Assembly (NCBI GenBank): GCA_964641665.1
Contig: CAZXKO010000067.1
Location: forward strand, 6,206 to 70,205
DNA length: 64,000 bases
Origin: Gp1-AA133 sp964641665
Lineage (GTDB): Bacteria; Acidobacteriota; Terriglobia; Terriglobales; Acidobacteriaceae
Direction: 5' to 3'
The translations under genes and the position numbers were made by a program. Numbering within the stretch: the first letter of the stretch is position 1; each line of letters opens with the position of its first letter. The notes below the pieces were generated by a model. That model saw only the letters and a program-made list of their open reading frames with translations, had not been told where the DNA came from and made no database searches. This document shows, piece after piece, positions 8,323 through 16,746 of this stretch.

Positions 8323-11300
8323 ATGCCGCAGAATCGACATCTAGAAGTCATCCACGCGGACACCGGGAACCTGCCCGAGGCCCGTCAGGAGCCCCGCGGT
8401 CCTCAAGCGGTGCGCGAGAAAGCGGAGGAACTCGCGCGCACTTTACGGTGGCTGCCGAACTCGCCGGCCTCGCGCACATTTGCGGAACGCTGTTCCCTGG
8501 TGGCCCACGCCTTCAAACCGATCCTTGCGGCCCTGGACGTGCTGCCGCCGAAGGTCCCGATCTCAGATGATTTTCGCTGGCTTTATGACAATAGCCGGCT
8601 CTTGTCCACCGAAGTTCACAGTACGGCGAGAACCCTCATCTCGCGCGGCAAGACACCTCATGTGCGCACCTCGCTGGACGCGGTCATGCCCCGGTCGCTC
8701 GCACTCGCGGAAGGGTTTCTCGAAGCGGCCGCCTACGACTTCAGCGAACAAGCCTTCACTTCGTTCGTGGAGGAGTTCCAACGGACCACAGTGCTCAAGG
8801 TTAGCGAACTTTGGACGCTGGTCTCGGCCGTGAAGCTTATCCTTCTGGAGCAGATCGCGACCCGAAGCAAGGGCCTGCTGCAGGACCCCGGCGCGGATTC
8901 GACGGGAGTTGCGATTTGCGTACGCAGTCTGCGGAAAGTTGGAGAAGCACCGTGGCGGGATGTGCTCGAACCACTCATGGTGATCGATCAGATCTTGCGG
9001 CAGGACCCCGCGGATTGCTATTCCGGGATGGATCGCGAGAGCCGCGATCTGTATCGAAAAAAGCTGACCAACATCGCAGATCACTCTGACTACAGCGAGA
9101 CGGAGGTTGCCCGGGAGGCGCTTGCCCTGGCCGAGGCTGCCCGTCTCCGGCAGCACCCAGATGTGCGCACTCACCAGCGGGAATCTCAGGTTGGGTTTTA
9201 TCTCGTCGACAAAGGAGTCTCGCTGCTTCACCGCAAAGTTGGTTTCAGGCCGCCCCTGGTCCAGAAAATTCAGGGATGGTGGCGGAGGAATCCCGATGAG
9301 CTCTACCTGGTGGGGATCGAGATACTGACGCTTGTCATCATCGCCGCGGCGCTCCTGTTTCTGACGGATTCCTCCACTTCGCCCGAGCTCATTCTGTTTT
9401 CCATGTTGCTGTTGTTGTTGACGAGTTCCGAAAGTGCGGTGCAGTGGATGAATCACTTGGTCACATCGGTACTGCCGTCGGAGATTCTGCCCAAACTTGA
9501 TTTTTCCGAAGGGGTTCCGGACGACTGCGTCACGATGGTCGCGGTTCCGAGCCTGCTTCTGGGGGAAGCGCAGGTGCGAGACCTGGTGGTGAGCCTGGAA
9601 GTACGCTTCCTTGGCAATCATGATCCCAACATTTGTTTCGCCCTTCTTACCGATTTGCCTGATACACGAGAGCCCGCACGAGAAGACAGTCCGCTGGTCA
9701 CGTTATGCGGGGACCTGATCCGCGAGCTGAATGAGAAATATGCCCGTCAGGGGATGGGCTCGTTCTTCCTGTTTCACCGCCACCGGGTTTACAACCCACG
9801 CGAGAGATCATGGATGGGGTGGGAGCGAAAACGCGGCAAATTGCTCGACCTCAACAAACTGCTGCGCGGGCAACACGACAGCTTTCCCCTGAAGGTGGGG
9901 GATCTTGCCATTCTTCCCCGCGTCCGTTTCGTGATGACGCTCGACGCCGATACCGAGTTGCCGCGCGGCACAGCGTGCCGGATGATCGGAGCTTTGGCGC
10001 ATCCCCTGAACCAGGCCGTTGTCGACCCGGAAAAGAAGATCGTTGTCGCCGGATACGGCATTCTGCAGCCACGGGTTGGAATCAGCGTGCAGAGCACAGC
10101 CCGTTCCCGACTCGCCGCCATCTACGCGGGTGAAACCGGCTTGGACATCTACACGCGCGCCGTTTCCGATGCGTATCAGGACCTGTACGGAGAGGGCATC
10201 TTCACGGGCAAGGGTATCTATGAAGTGGATACCGTTCATCGTGTTCTGGACCGGAGGTTTCCGGACAATGCGCTCCTGAGTCACGACCTGATTGAAGGGG
10301 CCTACGCGCGCGCCGGACTGGTGAGTGACATCGAAATCATTGAGGATTACCCGTCGCATTACAACGCCCACAATCGCCGCAAGCACCGCTGGTTGCGGGG
10401 CGACTGGCAGATCGCCGGATGGTTGCTTCCGCGGGTGCCGGCGGAGTCGGCGGAACGGGTGCCCAATCCCATTTCGTTCGTTTCGCGGTGGAAGATTTTC
10501 GACAACCTGCGTAGAAGTCTGGTGGAACCTTCTACCTTCCTGCTGCTGGTGGCCGGTTGGTTCCTCGGCCGGCGGCCGTGGCAGTGGACTCTCGCCACCA
10601 TCTGTATTTTGTTCTTACCCACGTGGTTCCGGCTTGCCTTCAACCAGGTGCGGGCTATCGTTGATTTCAATTCAACGGTGGCTCGGGAGGCCTTCAGCGA
10701 CTTTTACACCGCCAACGTCACCATCTTCTTCACGCTGATATTCCTGGCGCATCAGACCATGCTTGCGCTGGATGCGGTGGTGCGGGCGCTGCTGCGGCGT
10801 TTTGTCACTCACCGCCGGCTGCTGGAATGGGAGACCGCGGCCGAAGCGGATCTGAATGTTCGGAGGCACACGCCGGTAGAGGTGTACCTCAACTGGGTGC
10901 CGTTGCTCTCGATCGGGCTGGGACTTCTGGTCTGGGCAGCGCGGCCCCAGGCGCTTCCGGCGGCGCTGGCAGTCTTGTTGCTTTGGGCGTGCAGCAAACC
11001 GGTTTCGGCTTGGCTGAATCGGCCTCCGGCGGCGGCCCGAAATCGCACCTCCGCGAAGGACCTGGCCTTTCTCAGGCGTGCGGGTCTACAAACCTGGAGG
11101 TATTTCGCCGAGTTCAGCACTGCCGAGCACAACTGGCTGATCCCGGACAACGTTCAGGAACAACCAGCCGCGATTGCGGCTCGAGTGTCGCCCACGAATA
11201 TCGGGATGCTGCTCAACGCTCGCCAGGTGGCATGCGAATTCGGATATCTAACTGTGCCGGAATTTTGCGAGCAGACCTCACGAACTCTGGCAACTTTGTC

Positions 11301-12813
11301 GAGTTTGAAGAAGCATCGTGGACACGCGCTGAATTGGTATGACACTCGCACACTGGAACCGCTGGCCCCGCTTCTTGTCTCTTCCGTGGACAGTGGCAAC
11401 TTGCTGGCTTCGCTGTGGACGTTGCAACAAGGCTGCCTGGCCAGGTTGCGCCAGCCGGTGTTGCAGCCGTGTTTGTCGGAAGGCTTTCTGGACTATCTCC
11501 GGATGCTGAGGGAGGCTCGTGCGGTTCCGCGAAAGCTTCTCTCCAGATGCGAGAAGCAGCACGCCACCGACAACTGGCTGCAATCGATGCTCAGCGTGCC
11601 CGAAACAGCCTTTGAACAGAACACGCAAGGCCCCGGCAAGAACAAGGTTGGACCTCAGGCAGGATGGTTTGCAGCGGAGGCCAAGTCGCGGCTGCGTAAC
11701 ATTCAACAGACAGCGAGCGATTATGCCCCCTGGTATTCGCTTGAATTTGCAGCACTGCGAGAGGACTCCACTCTCAACCTCCCATTGATGGACAGCATCG
11801 CCCTCGAACAATTGCCGGAATTCATCAACAAGCTTGTCAGCAAGCTGAATTGGGCGGTCCAGTCGATGCCGCAGGACCAGCGAAGCTTGCACGAACGATT
11901 TCGCGACCAGCTTCTTGCAGCGCAGGGGAACGCAGAGCGGCTGATCGCGGACCTTCGTATGATCGCAACAATGGCGGGAAAGCTCGCTGATGAAATGGAC
12001 TTCAAGTTTCTGCTCAATGGCCACCGCAAACTGGTGTCGGTCGGCTTCGACACAGAACAAGACCATCTTCACGATGCCTGTTATGACCTGCTGGCCACCG
12101 AATCTCGCACCGCGGTCTTTGTCGCCATTGCCAAGGAAGACGTCCCGCAAGAAAGCTGGTTCCTGCTTGGCCGGGCACATACCCTGGACGGCGGGCGGCC
12201 GGTTTTGCTGGCGTGGACGGGAACCATGTTTGAGTATCTGATGCCCTCACTTTGGATGCGTTCTTACTCCAATACTCTCCTGGAACGCTCGCGGGCCGCC
12301 GTCGTGCACTCGCAGCAGATATACGCTGAGCGAAAGGGTGTTCCCTGGGGGATTTCCGAGTCTGCCTACTACAAGTTGGACGAGTGCGGGAACTACCAGT
12401 ATTCAGCGTTCGGCCTTCCCCATCTGGCGCTGCGCAAGCCCGAGAACAATGCGCTGGTCATCTCGCCGTATTCGACATTTCTCGCGCTGAATGAGGATCC
12501 AGCGGGAGCGGTCAGCAATCTGCGTCGTATGGCGGACATGGGGTGGTTCGGAAGTTATGGCTTCTACGAAGCGGCGGATTTTACTTCCGGACGGCGCAGG
12601 TTCTGGCAACGTCGCTATCAACTGGTGCGGTGCTGGATGGTCCACCACCAGGGAATGAGCCTGCTGGCGCTGGCGAATTTCCTGCGCGACAACGTCGTGC
12701 AGGAATGGTTCCATGCGGAACGGCGTGTGCAAGCGACCGAGTTGCTCTTGCACGAGAAACCGGTGGCGCACGTCCGGCGGAGGGATCTGCCGCGGCGACT
12801 GGCGGTCGCGTAA
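8323..12813 (+). CDS. NdvB-like beta-1,2-glucan synthase (GT84 plus glycoamylase domain), no GH94 module
   Basis: 1496 residues. Order: a soluble N-terminal region; two membrane helices at ~325-385; a GT84 glycosyltransferase domain with 'MTLDADTELPRGT' (~540), 'GKGIYEVD' (~628) and 'RKHRWLRGDWQ' (~686), followed by more membrane helices (~735-900); and a C-terminal glycoamylase-like domain ending in 'MVHHQGMSLLALANFL' (~1438). Rhizobial NdvB proteins (~2800 residues) polymerise UDP-glucose into beta-1,2-glucan, cyclise it with the glycoamylase-like domain, and trim chain length with a C-terminal GH94 phosphorylase domain. That last module is absent here: the frame stops cleanly and the next gene begins 26 bases on. 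Either this is a natural shorter architecture or a truncation. Confidence 0.87.
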   Translation: MPQNRHLEVIHADTGNLPEARQEPRGPQAVREKAEELARTLRWLPNSPASRTFAERCSLVAHAFKPILAALDVLPPKVPISDDFRWLYDNSRLLSTEVHSTARTLISRGKTPHVRTSLDAVMPRSLALAEGFLEAAAYDFSEQAFTSFVEEFQRTTVLKVSELWTLVSAVKLILLEQIATRSKGLLQDPGADSTGVAICVRSLRKVGEAPWRDVLEPLMVIDQILRQDPADCYSGMDRESRDLYRKKLTNIADHSDYSETEVAREALALAEAARLRQHPDVRTHQRESQVGFYLVDKGVSLLHRKVGFRPPLVQKIQGWWRRNPDELYLVGIEILTLVIIAAALLFLTDSSTSPELILFSMLLLLLTSSESAVQWMNHLVTSVLPSEILPKLDFSEGVPDDCVTMVAVPSLLLGEAQVRDLVVSLEVRFLGNHDPNICFALLTDLPDTREPAREDSPLVTLCGDLIRELNEKYARQGMGSFFLFHRHRVYNPRERSWMGWERKRGKLLDLNKLLRGQHDSFPLKVGDLAILPRVRFVMTLDADTELPRGTACRMIGALAHPLNQAVVDPEKKIVVAGYGILQPRVGISVQSTARSRLAAIYAGETGLDIYTRAVSDAYQDLYGEGIFTGKGIYEVDTVHRVLDRRFPDNALLSHDLIEGAYARAGLVSDIEIIEDYPSHYNAHNRRKHRWLRGDWQIAGWLLPRVPAESAERVPNPISFVSRWKIFDNLRRSLVEPSTFLLLVAGWFLGRRPWQWTLATICILFLPTWFRLAFNQVRAIVDFNSTVAREAFSDFYTANVTIFFTLIFLAHQTMLALDAVVRALLRRFVTHRRLLEWETAAEADLNVRRHTPVEVYLNWVPLLSIGLGLLVWAARPQALPAALAVLLLWACSKPVSAWLNRPPAAARNRTSAKDLAFLRRAGLQTWRYFAEFSTAEHNWLIPDNVQEQPAAIAARVSPTNIGMLLNARQVACEFGYLTVPEFCEQTSRTLATLSSLKKHRGHALNWYDTRTLEPLAPLLVSSVDSGNLLASLWTLQQGCLARLRQPVLQPCLSEGFLDYLRMLREARAVPRKLLSRCEKQHATDNWLQSMLSVPETAFEQNTQGPGKNKVGPQAGWFAAEAKSRLRNIQQTASDYAPWYSLEFAALREDSTLNLPLMDSIALEQLPEFINKLVSKLNWAVQSMPQDQRSLHERFRDQLLAAQGNAERLIADLRMIATMAGKLADEMDFKFLLNGHRKLVSVGFDTEQDHLHDACYDLLATESRTAVFVAIAKEDVPQESWFLLGRAHTLDGGRPVLLAWTGTMFEYLMPSLWMRSYSNTLLERSRAAVVHSQQIYAERKGVPWGISESAYYKLDECGNYQYSAFGLPHLALRKPENNALVISPYSTFLALNEDPAGAVSNLRRMADMGWFGSYGFYEAADFTSGRRRFWQRRYQLVRCWMVHHQGMSLLALANFLRDNVVQEWFHAERRVQATELLLHEKPVAHVRRRDLPRRLAVA

Positions 12814-12838
12814 GCACAAAGCTGACACCAGGGTCTCT

Positions 12839-14368
12839 CTACGGGTTGAAAATGGCCCGCGTTGCAGGATACACGCGCCGGTAAGACGCGTAGGCGATAT
12901 TCATCACGCCGATCGCTGCCGATTGCGGCGCGGTTCTTTGGGCAACACGGACGATCGAATTGCAGGCATCATCCACGGTGGGCCAGATCTTGGCTCCGAC
13001 TCCAGCGAGAATCGCAGCTCCGTAAGCGGCACCCTCCTCGGCCTCCACAACTTCGACCTCACGCCCGTAGACGTCAGCCTGAATCTGGCGCCAGAGTTGG
13101 GATCGGGCGCCGCCGCCGCCCAGCCGGATCCCTTTTACCGGCACCTGCATCTCTTCGAAAATTGTGAAGGTATCGCGCAGACTGAAGGCGACTCCTTCCA
13201 GGACGGCTCGAATCAGGTGAGCGCGCGTGTGCGAGGCTGTCAGTCCGACGAGGGCTCCACGGGCATTGGCGTCGAGATGCGGGGTGCGCTCGCCCATGAG
13301 ATACGGAGTCCACAGCAGGCCGTCAGACCCTGGGAGCACGGTCGCTGCCTCACCCGTCAACCGCTCGTAGGGGTCGCGCCCGTCATCCACACCCGCTCCA
13401 AATTGGTCGCGGAACCAACGAAGCGAGAGCCCGGCCGCTTGTGTGACGCCCATGACGTGCCACCTTCCGGGCACGGCGTGACAAAACGTGTGTATACGAC
13501 CTTTGGGGTCGAGGGCAGGACGATCGGTGGACGCGAACACGACGCCCGAGGTGCCAATGGTCGCACTCACCGCCCCGGCGGCGACAATCCCCATGCCCGT
13601 CGCGCCCGCTGCCTGATCGCCGGCACCGGCTACCACCGGCGTGCCAATCTTCAGCCCGGTTGCAGCTGCTCCTTCGGCAGAAACCTTGCCACACACATCG
13701 GGGGACTCGTAAAGGGCGGGCAGCAAGCGGTCATCAATTTCCGCAGCCTCTAAGACCTCCCGGGACCAGCGGCGATGAGCGACATCGAGCATCAGCGTGC
13801 CCGAGGCATCGGCCATGTCGATAGCCCGATCACCCGTTAGACGAAAGCGGACGTAGTCTTTGGGCAGCATCACAGAATTGACACGCTGCCAATTCTCAGG
13901 CTCGTTCTCCCGCACCCAGAGAAACTTGGTGAGAGTGAAGTTCGGCAGTGCCGGGTTGCAGGTGAGCTGAATCAGCTGCTCGGCACCGATTTTCGCCGTG
14001 AGTTCGCGGCATTGCGGCTCCGTGCGCACGTCGCACCAGATCAGGGCAGGGCGCACGATTTGGGAACGCTCATCGAGCATCACCGCGCCATGCATCTGAC
14101 CAGAGAAGCCAACGCAGGTGATGGCGTCTCCGGCCAAGCTCGACTTGGCCAATGCGTGCCGCACGGCCAAACCGCAAGCCCGCCACCAATCCTCGGGGCG
14201 TTGTTCGGCCCAGCCAATTTTCGGGGAACTGAAAGGCTCGTGCTCTTCCGTTGCGGAGGAGATCACCCGGCCATGCTCGTCGATGATGAGCGCCCGAGTA
14301 CCGCCGGTGCCGACATCGATGCCGAGTACGTAAATGCTGTGTCTCCCTATTGGTCTGTACCACGCCAC
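12839..14368 (-). CDS. xylB: Xylulokinase (FGGY family)
   Basis: Phosphorylates D-xylulose to xylulose 5-phosphate for the pentose phosphate pathway. The FGGY N-terminal ATPase fold starts with 'LGIDVGTGGTRALI'. The xylulokinase-specific 'SGQMHGAVMLD' and 'MLPKDYVRFRLTG' follow, then 'AGAGDQAAGATGMG' (catalytic Asp region), 'GTSGVVF', 'GERTPHLD' and 'GGGARSQLWRQIQADV'. Similarity to E. coli XylB is high along the full length. The listed start is a GTG at 14368 with no obvious ribosome site. A GGGAG at 14343-14347 lies 7 bases before an ATT at 14335-14333, which would give the family-typical start 'MYVLGIDVG', so a rare ATT start is possible. The LacI regulator gene lies immediately upstream. 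Confidence 0.92.
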   Translation of the reverse strand: MAWYRPIGRHSIYVLGIDVGTGGTRALIIDEHGRVISSATEEHEPFSSPKIGWAEQRPEDWWRACGLAVRHALAKSSLAGDAITCVGFSGQMHGAVMLDERSQIVRPALIWCDVRTEPQCRELTAKIGAEQLIQLTCNPALPNFTLTKFLWVRENEPENWQRVNSVMLPKDYVRFRLTGDRAIDMADASGTLMLDVAHRRWSREVLEAAEIDDRLLPALYESPDVCGKVSAEGAAATGLKIGTPVVAGAGDQAAGATGMGIVAAGAVSATIGTSGVVFASTDRPALDPKGRIHTFCHAVPGRWHVMGVTQAAGLSLRWFRDQFGAGVDDGRDPYERLTGEAATVLPGSDGLLWTPYLMGERTPHLDANARGALVGLTASHTRAHLIRAVLEGVAFSLRDTFTIFEEMQVPVKGIRLGGGGARSQLWRQIQADVYGREVEVVEAEEGAAYGAAILAGVGAKIWPTVDDACNSIVRVAQRTAPQSAAIGVMNIAYASYRRVYPATRAIFNP

Positions 14369-14397
14369 GCAACGCGTTGGTGGCAGTGGGCCGGAAA

Positions 14398-15435
14398 TCA
14401 GGCTCGTCGCTTCGCGGTGGATTCCCGGATCACCAGTTCCGGCTCGATTGCAATCTCGCTGGGGTATTCCCCGCCGCCTTCAATACGCTCGAGTAGAGTC
14501 TGGGCGGCGATGCTGCCCATGCGGGTCAGGGGCTGCCGCACCGTTGTCAGACTGGGAGTGTTGTAGGCCGCGCCCTGGATGTCATCGAACCCAACTACCG
14601 AGACGTCGTAGGGGACACGTACGCCCTCCTCCTGAAACGCACGGATGGCGCCGATCGCCGAGAGATCGTTGTAGGCGAACAGGGCCGAAAATGGGACCTT
14701 GCGTTCGAGGAGCTTCTTGGCGTACGGATAGCCGACCTGTGGGGTGGGGTCGTCAATGTCGATTTGCACGGTGAGTTCGGGCTTGACCGTAATTCCCAAC
14801 TCTTGTGCAACCTGGCAGTTCGCCGTCCACCGGTCTTCGGAGTCCGAGCTGTCCGGCTGACCCTTCATGAAGGCGATCTCCTTGTGCCCCAAATCTTGCA
14901 GATGCGACAGTGCGATCCGCGCTGCACGGTGATGATCCAACACAATGTTGGTTACACCGGGAAAGGGCCTGTGTCCCGCGACCGCAACGGTTGGCAGGGA
15001 AGGCGCTTCGCGCAACAGCATATCGACGGTGATAAACCCCTCAACGCCGCGCTCGAGGAGAATCTGAGCATAGCGATCCAGGAGCTCGGGATTGTGCCGG
15101 TGCACCACGGTGAGAAAGAAGTAGTTCTTCTGCCGGAGATACTGCTCGATGCCGCTGATTACGAGCGATCCATACGCGTCGCCGATTTCCTCAACGATCA
15201 CACCGATGGTGTAGGTGCGTTTCTTGCGTAGTGATTGCGCGAAAAAATTCGGACGGTACTTCAGCTCACGCGCCGCTTCAAGAACACGATTCTTGGTGTG
15301 CTGCGGAATGGAGCGAGACGAAGGAGCATTGTTCAGAACCGCCGAGACCGTGCCGGGAGTCAGTCCGACGTGCTCTGCGACAGCTTTCAGAGTGACAACG
15401 GACGATTTTTTGGCCCTGGGTTTCCTATTCTTCAT
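14398..15435 (-). CDS. LacI-family transcriptional regulator
   Basis: About 345 residues from the ATG at 15435, which has an AGAGG just upstream; a TTG 36 bases earlier is less likely. Residues ~14-60 form the LacI helix-turn-helix and hinge ('VTLKAVAEHVGLTPGTVSAVLN', 'ARELKYRPNFFAQSLR'). The rest is a periplasmic-binding-protein-like sensor ('TIGVIVEEIGDAYGS', 'NIVLDHHRAARIALSHL', 'FSALFAYNDLSAIGAIRA', 'VSVVGFDDI', 'LTTVRQP'). It precedes the xylulokinase gene on the same strand, probably in one transcript, so a pentose-derived inducer is likely. No clear operator palindrome was identified. Confidence 0.88.
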   Translation of the reverse strand: MKNRKPRAKKSSVVTLKAVAEHVGLTPGTVSAVLNNAPSSRSIPQHTKNRVLEAARELKYRPNFFAQSLRKKRTYTIGVIVEEIGDAYGSLVISGIEQYLRQKNYFFLTVVHRHNPELLDRYAQILLERGVEGFITVDMLLREAPSLPTVAVAGHRPFPGVTNIVLDHHRAARIALSHLQDLGHKEIAFMKGQPDSSDSEDRWTANCQVAQELGITVKPELTVQIDIDDPTPQVGYPYAKKLLERKVPFSALFAYNDLSAIGAIRAFQEEGVRVPYDVSVVGFDDIQGAAYNTPSLTTVRQPLTRMGSIAAQTLLERIEGGGEYPSEIAIEPELVIRESTAKRRA

Positions 15436-15535
15436 GCGCCTCTTGTTTGCTGCTCCCGACCTTCGACGCAAGCCTATGCGAATCGCTACAGCCGTCGAAT
15501 TCTACACGAAAGCGAAGAAGGCGAGCCCCGCCAAA

Positions 15536-16699
15536 TTACGGGGAGGGCGGGCTCTGTCCCGGCGGCGGGGCCGGAGGCGCGAACTTGGCCGCATCGATGG
15601 GGACGTTCTGTTCGACTTTATCTACCTGGATCGTGAAGCGGCCGCTCGGACGGGCAATGGTCCAATGGTAGGGGATCTTCACGCCGCCAGAGTCGCGGTA
15701 ATCCGCATAGTCCACCTGCGTCGGGTTCAGGCCGAGAGCGGAGTCCCCATACCGGACCATCCGGACCAGGAGACCTGACTTATCGAAATAGAGTTTTACC
15801 GGCGGCTTGCCCTGGCGCAGGCCGCGTATCACGGTGAGATCCTGGGCCCCAACTTTTTCGGAAGGGGCGACGCGCAGTTCACTGAAGATTTCCTTCAAGT
15901 GGACAGGAAAGTAGAGGTCGGCGTCGAGGCGAGCGGCGTCGATTTCGGTGGGGCCCATCGGCCGCGACGGCCGTCCAGGATTGCCCAGCCACCCGCTGCG
16001 GCCGTCGAAAGCGGTGATACTGTCGCCACCGGGCAAATGCAGGATTGAGACGCGCTTATCCGGGCCTTGGGCGTAGATCTCGATTGGAATCTGCCTGCCA
16101 CCCATACTGGCGTTGCCCTTCTCCACTCGGCTCGAAACCTTTTGGACCGCACTCGCGCCGCCCACGGCTGCCAGATACTTCTCCAGAATTGGATCGACAG
16201 GTTGGCTGGCCTCGTTCGATTCATCGGGCGACTCGCTGGGCTCGCCGTGCTCCATGGCTGCAGTCGTCGGTGCCTGATCTTCACTGGCGATCGCCGGAAT
16301 GCTCACCGGATGGGCGCTGCCGCGATGGCAGGTGTTACAAGTCACCTCCCGATGGCCCTCGAAATTATCCTTGTCGATCGCAAGCATCATCTGGATCATC
16401 TTTCGGGCGGCCTCTTTCGGCTTCTTATCGTCCTTTTCGAACGCCCGTTCCACGTGGCAGAACTCGCACTCCACCCCCAGGGATGCCGAAATGAACTGCA
16501 TCGAAGGAATCAGTTGGTCGGCGGGCAGGCCCTTCAGGACCTTGATGTTCTTGAAAACCTGTTCCGTCGTCTTGGGCTCTTCCGCGCGCGGCGCGCTTTG
16601 CGCCTGGCCGAGCGCACCGGTTCCGAGCGCCAGCAGAATCACCACCGCCGCCACCTCCTGAAATGCCCCACCTCGAATAGATCTCGTGCTCTGTTTCAT
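15536..16699 (-). CDS. Exported di-haem cytochrome c, reaction-centre cytochrome-subunit type
   Basis: 387 residues with a signal peptide (to about residue 33). Two haem-c sites are present: 'CEFCH' (78-82) and 'CNTCH' (121-125). The spacing and 'NIKVLKGLPADQLIPSMQFISASLGVECEFCH' context match the domain named after the photosynthetic reaction-centre cytochrome subunit, which is widespread in non-phototrophic Acidobacteria. After a low-complexity acidic linker (~135-165), residues ~166-375 form a LolA-like or outer-membrane-lipoprotein-sorting-like beta region. The role is probably periplasmic electron transfer; its partner is unknown. It lies just downstream of the CRTAC1 gene (47-base gap), perhaps in one transcript. 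Confidence 0.82.
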   Translation of the reverse strand: MKQSTRSIRGGAFQEVAAVVILLALGTGALGQAQSAPRAEEPKTTEQVFKNIKVLKGLPADQLIPSMQFISASLGVECEFCHVERAFEKDDKKPKEAARKMIQMMLAIDKDNFEGHREVTCNTCHRGSAHPVSIPAIASEDQAPTTAAMEHGEPSESPDESNEASQPVDPILEKYLAAVGGASAVQKVSSRVEKGNASMGGRQIPIEIYAQGPDKRVSILHLPGGDSITAFDGRSGWLGNPGRPSRPMGPTEIDAARLDADLYFPVHLKEIFSELRVAPSEKVGAQDLTVIRGLRQGKPPVKLYFDKSGLLVRMVRYGDSALGLNPTQVDYADYRDSGGVKIPYHWTIARPSGRFTIQVDKVEQNVPIDAAKFAPPAPPPGQSPPSP

Positions 16700-16746
16700 A
16701 TAGGCCGTTCCTGTTCGAAATTGAAGTGCGAAGTCTAGCAGACTGA

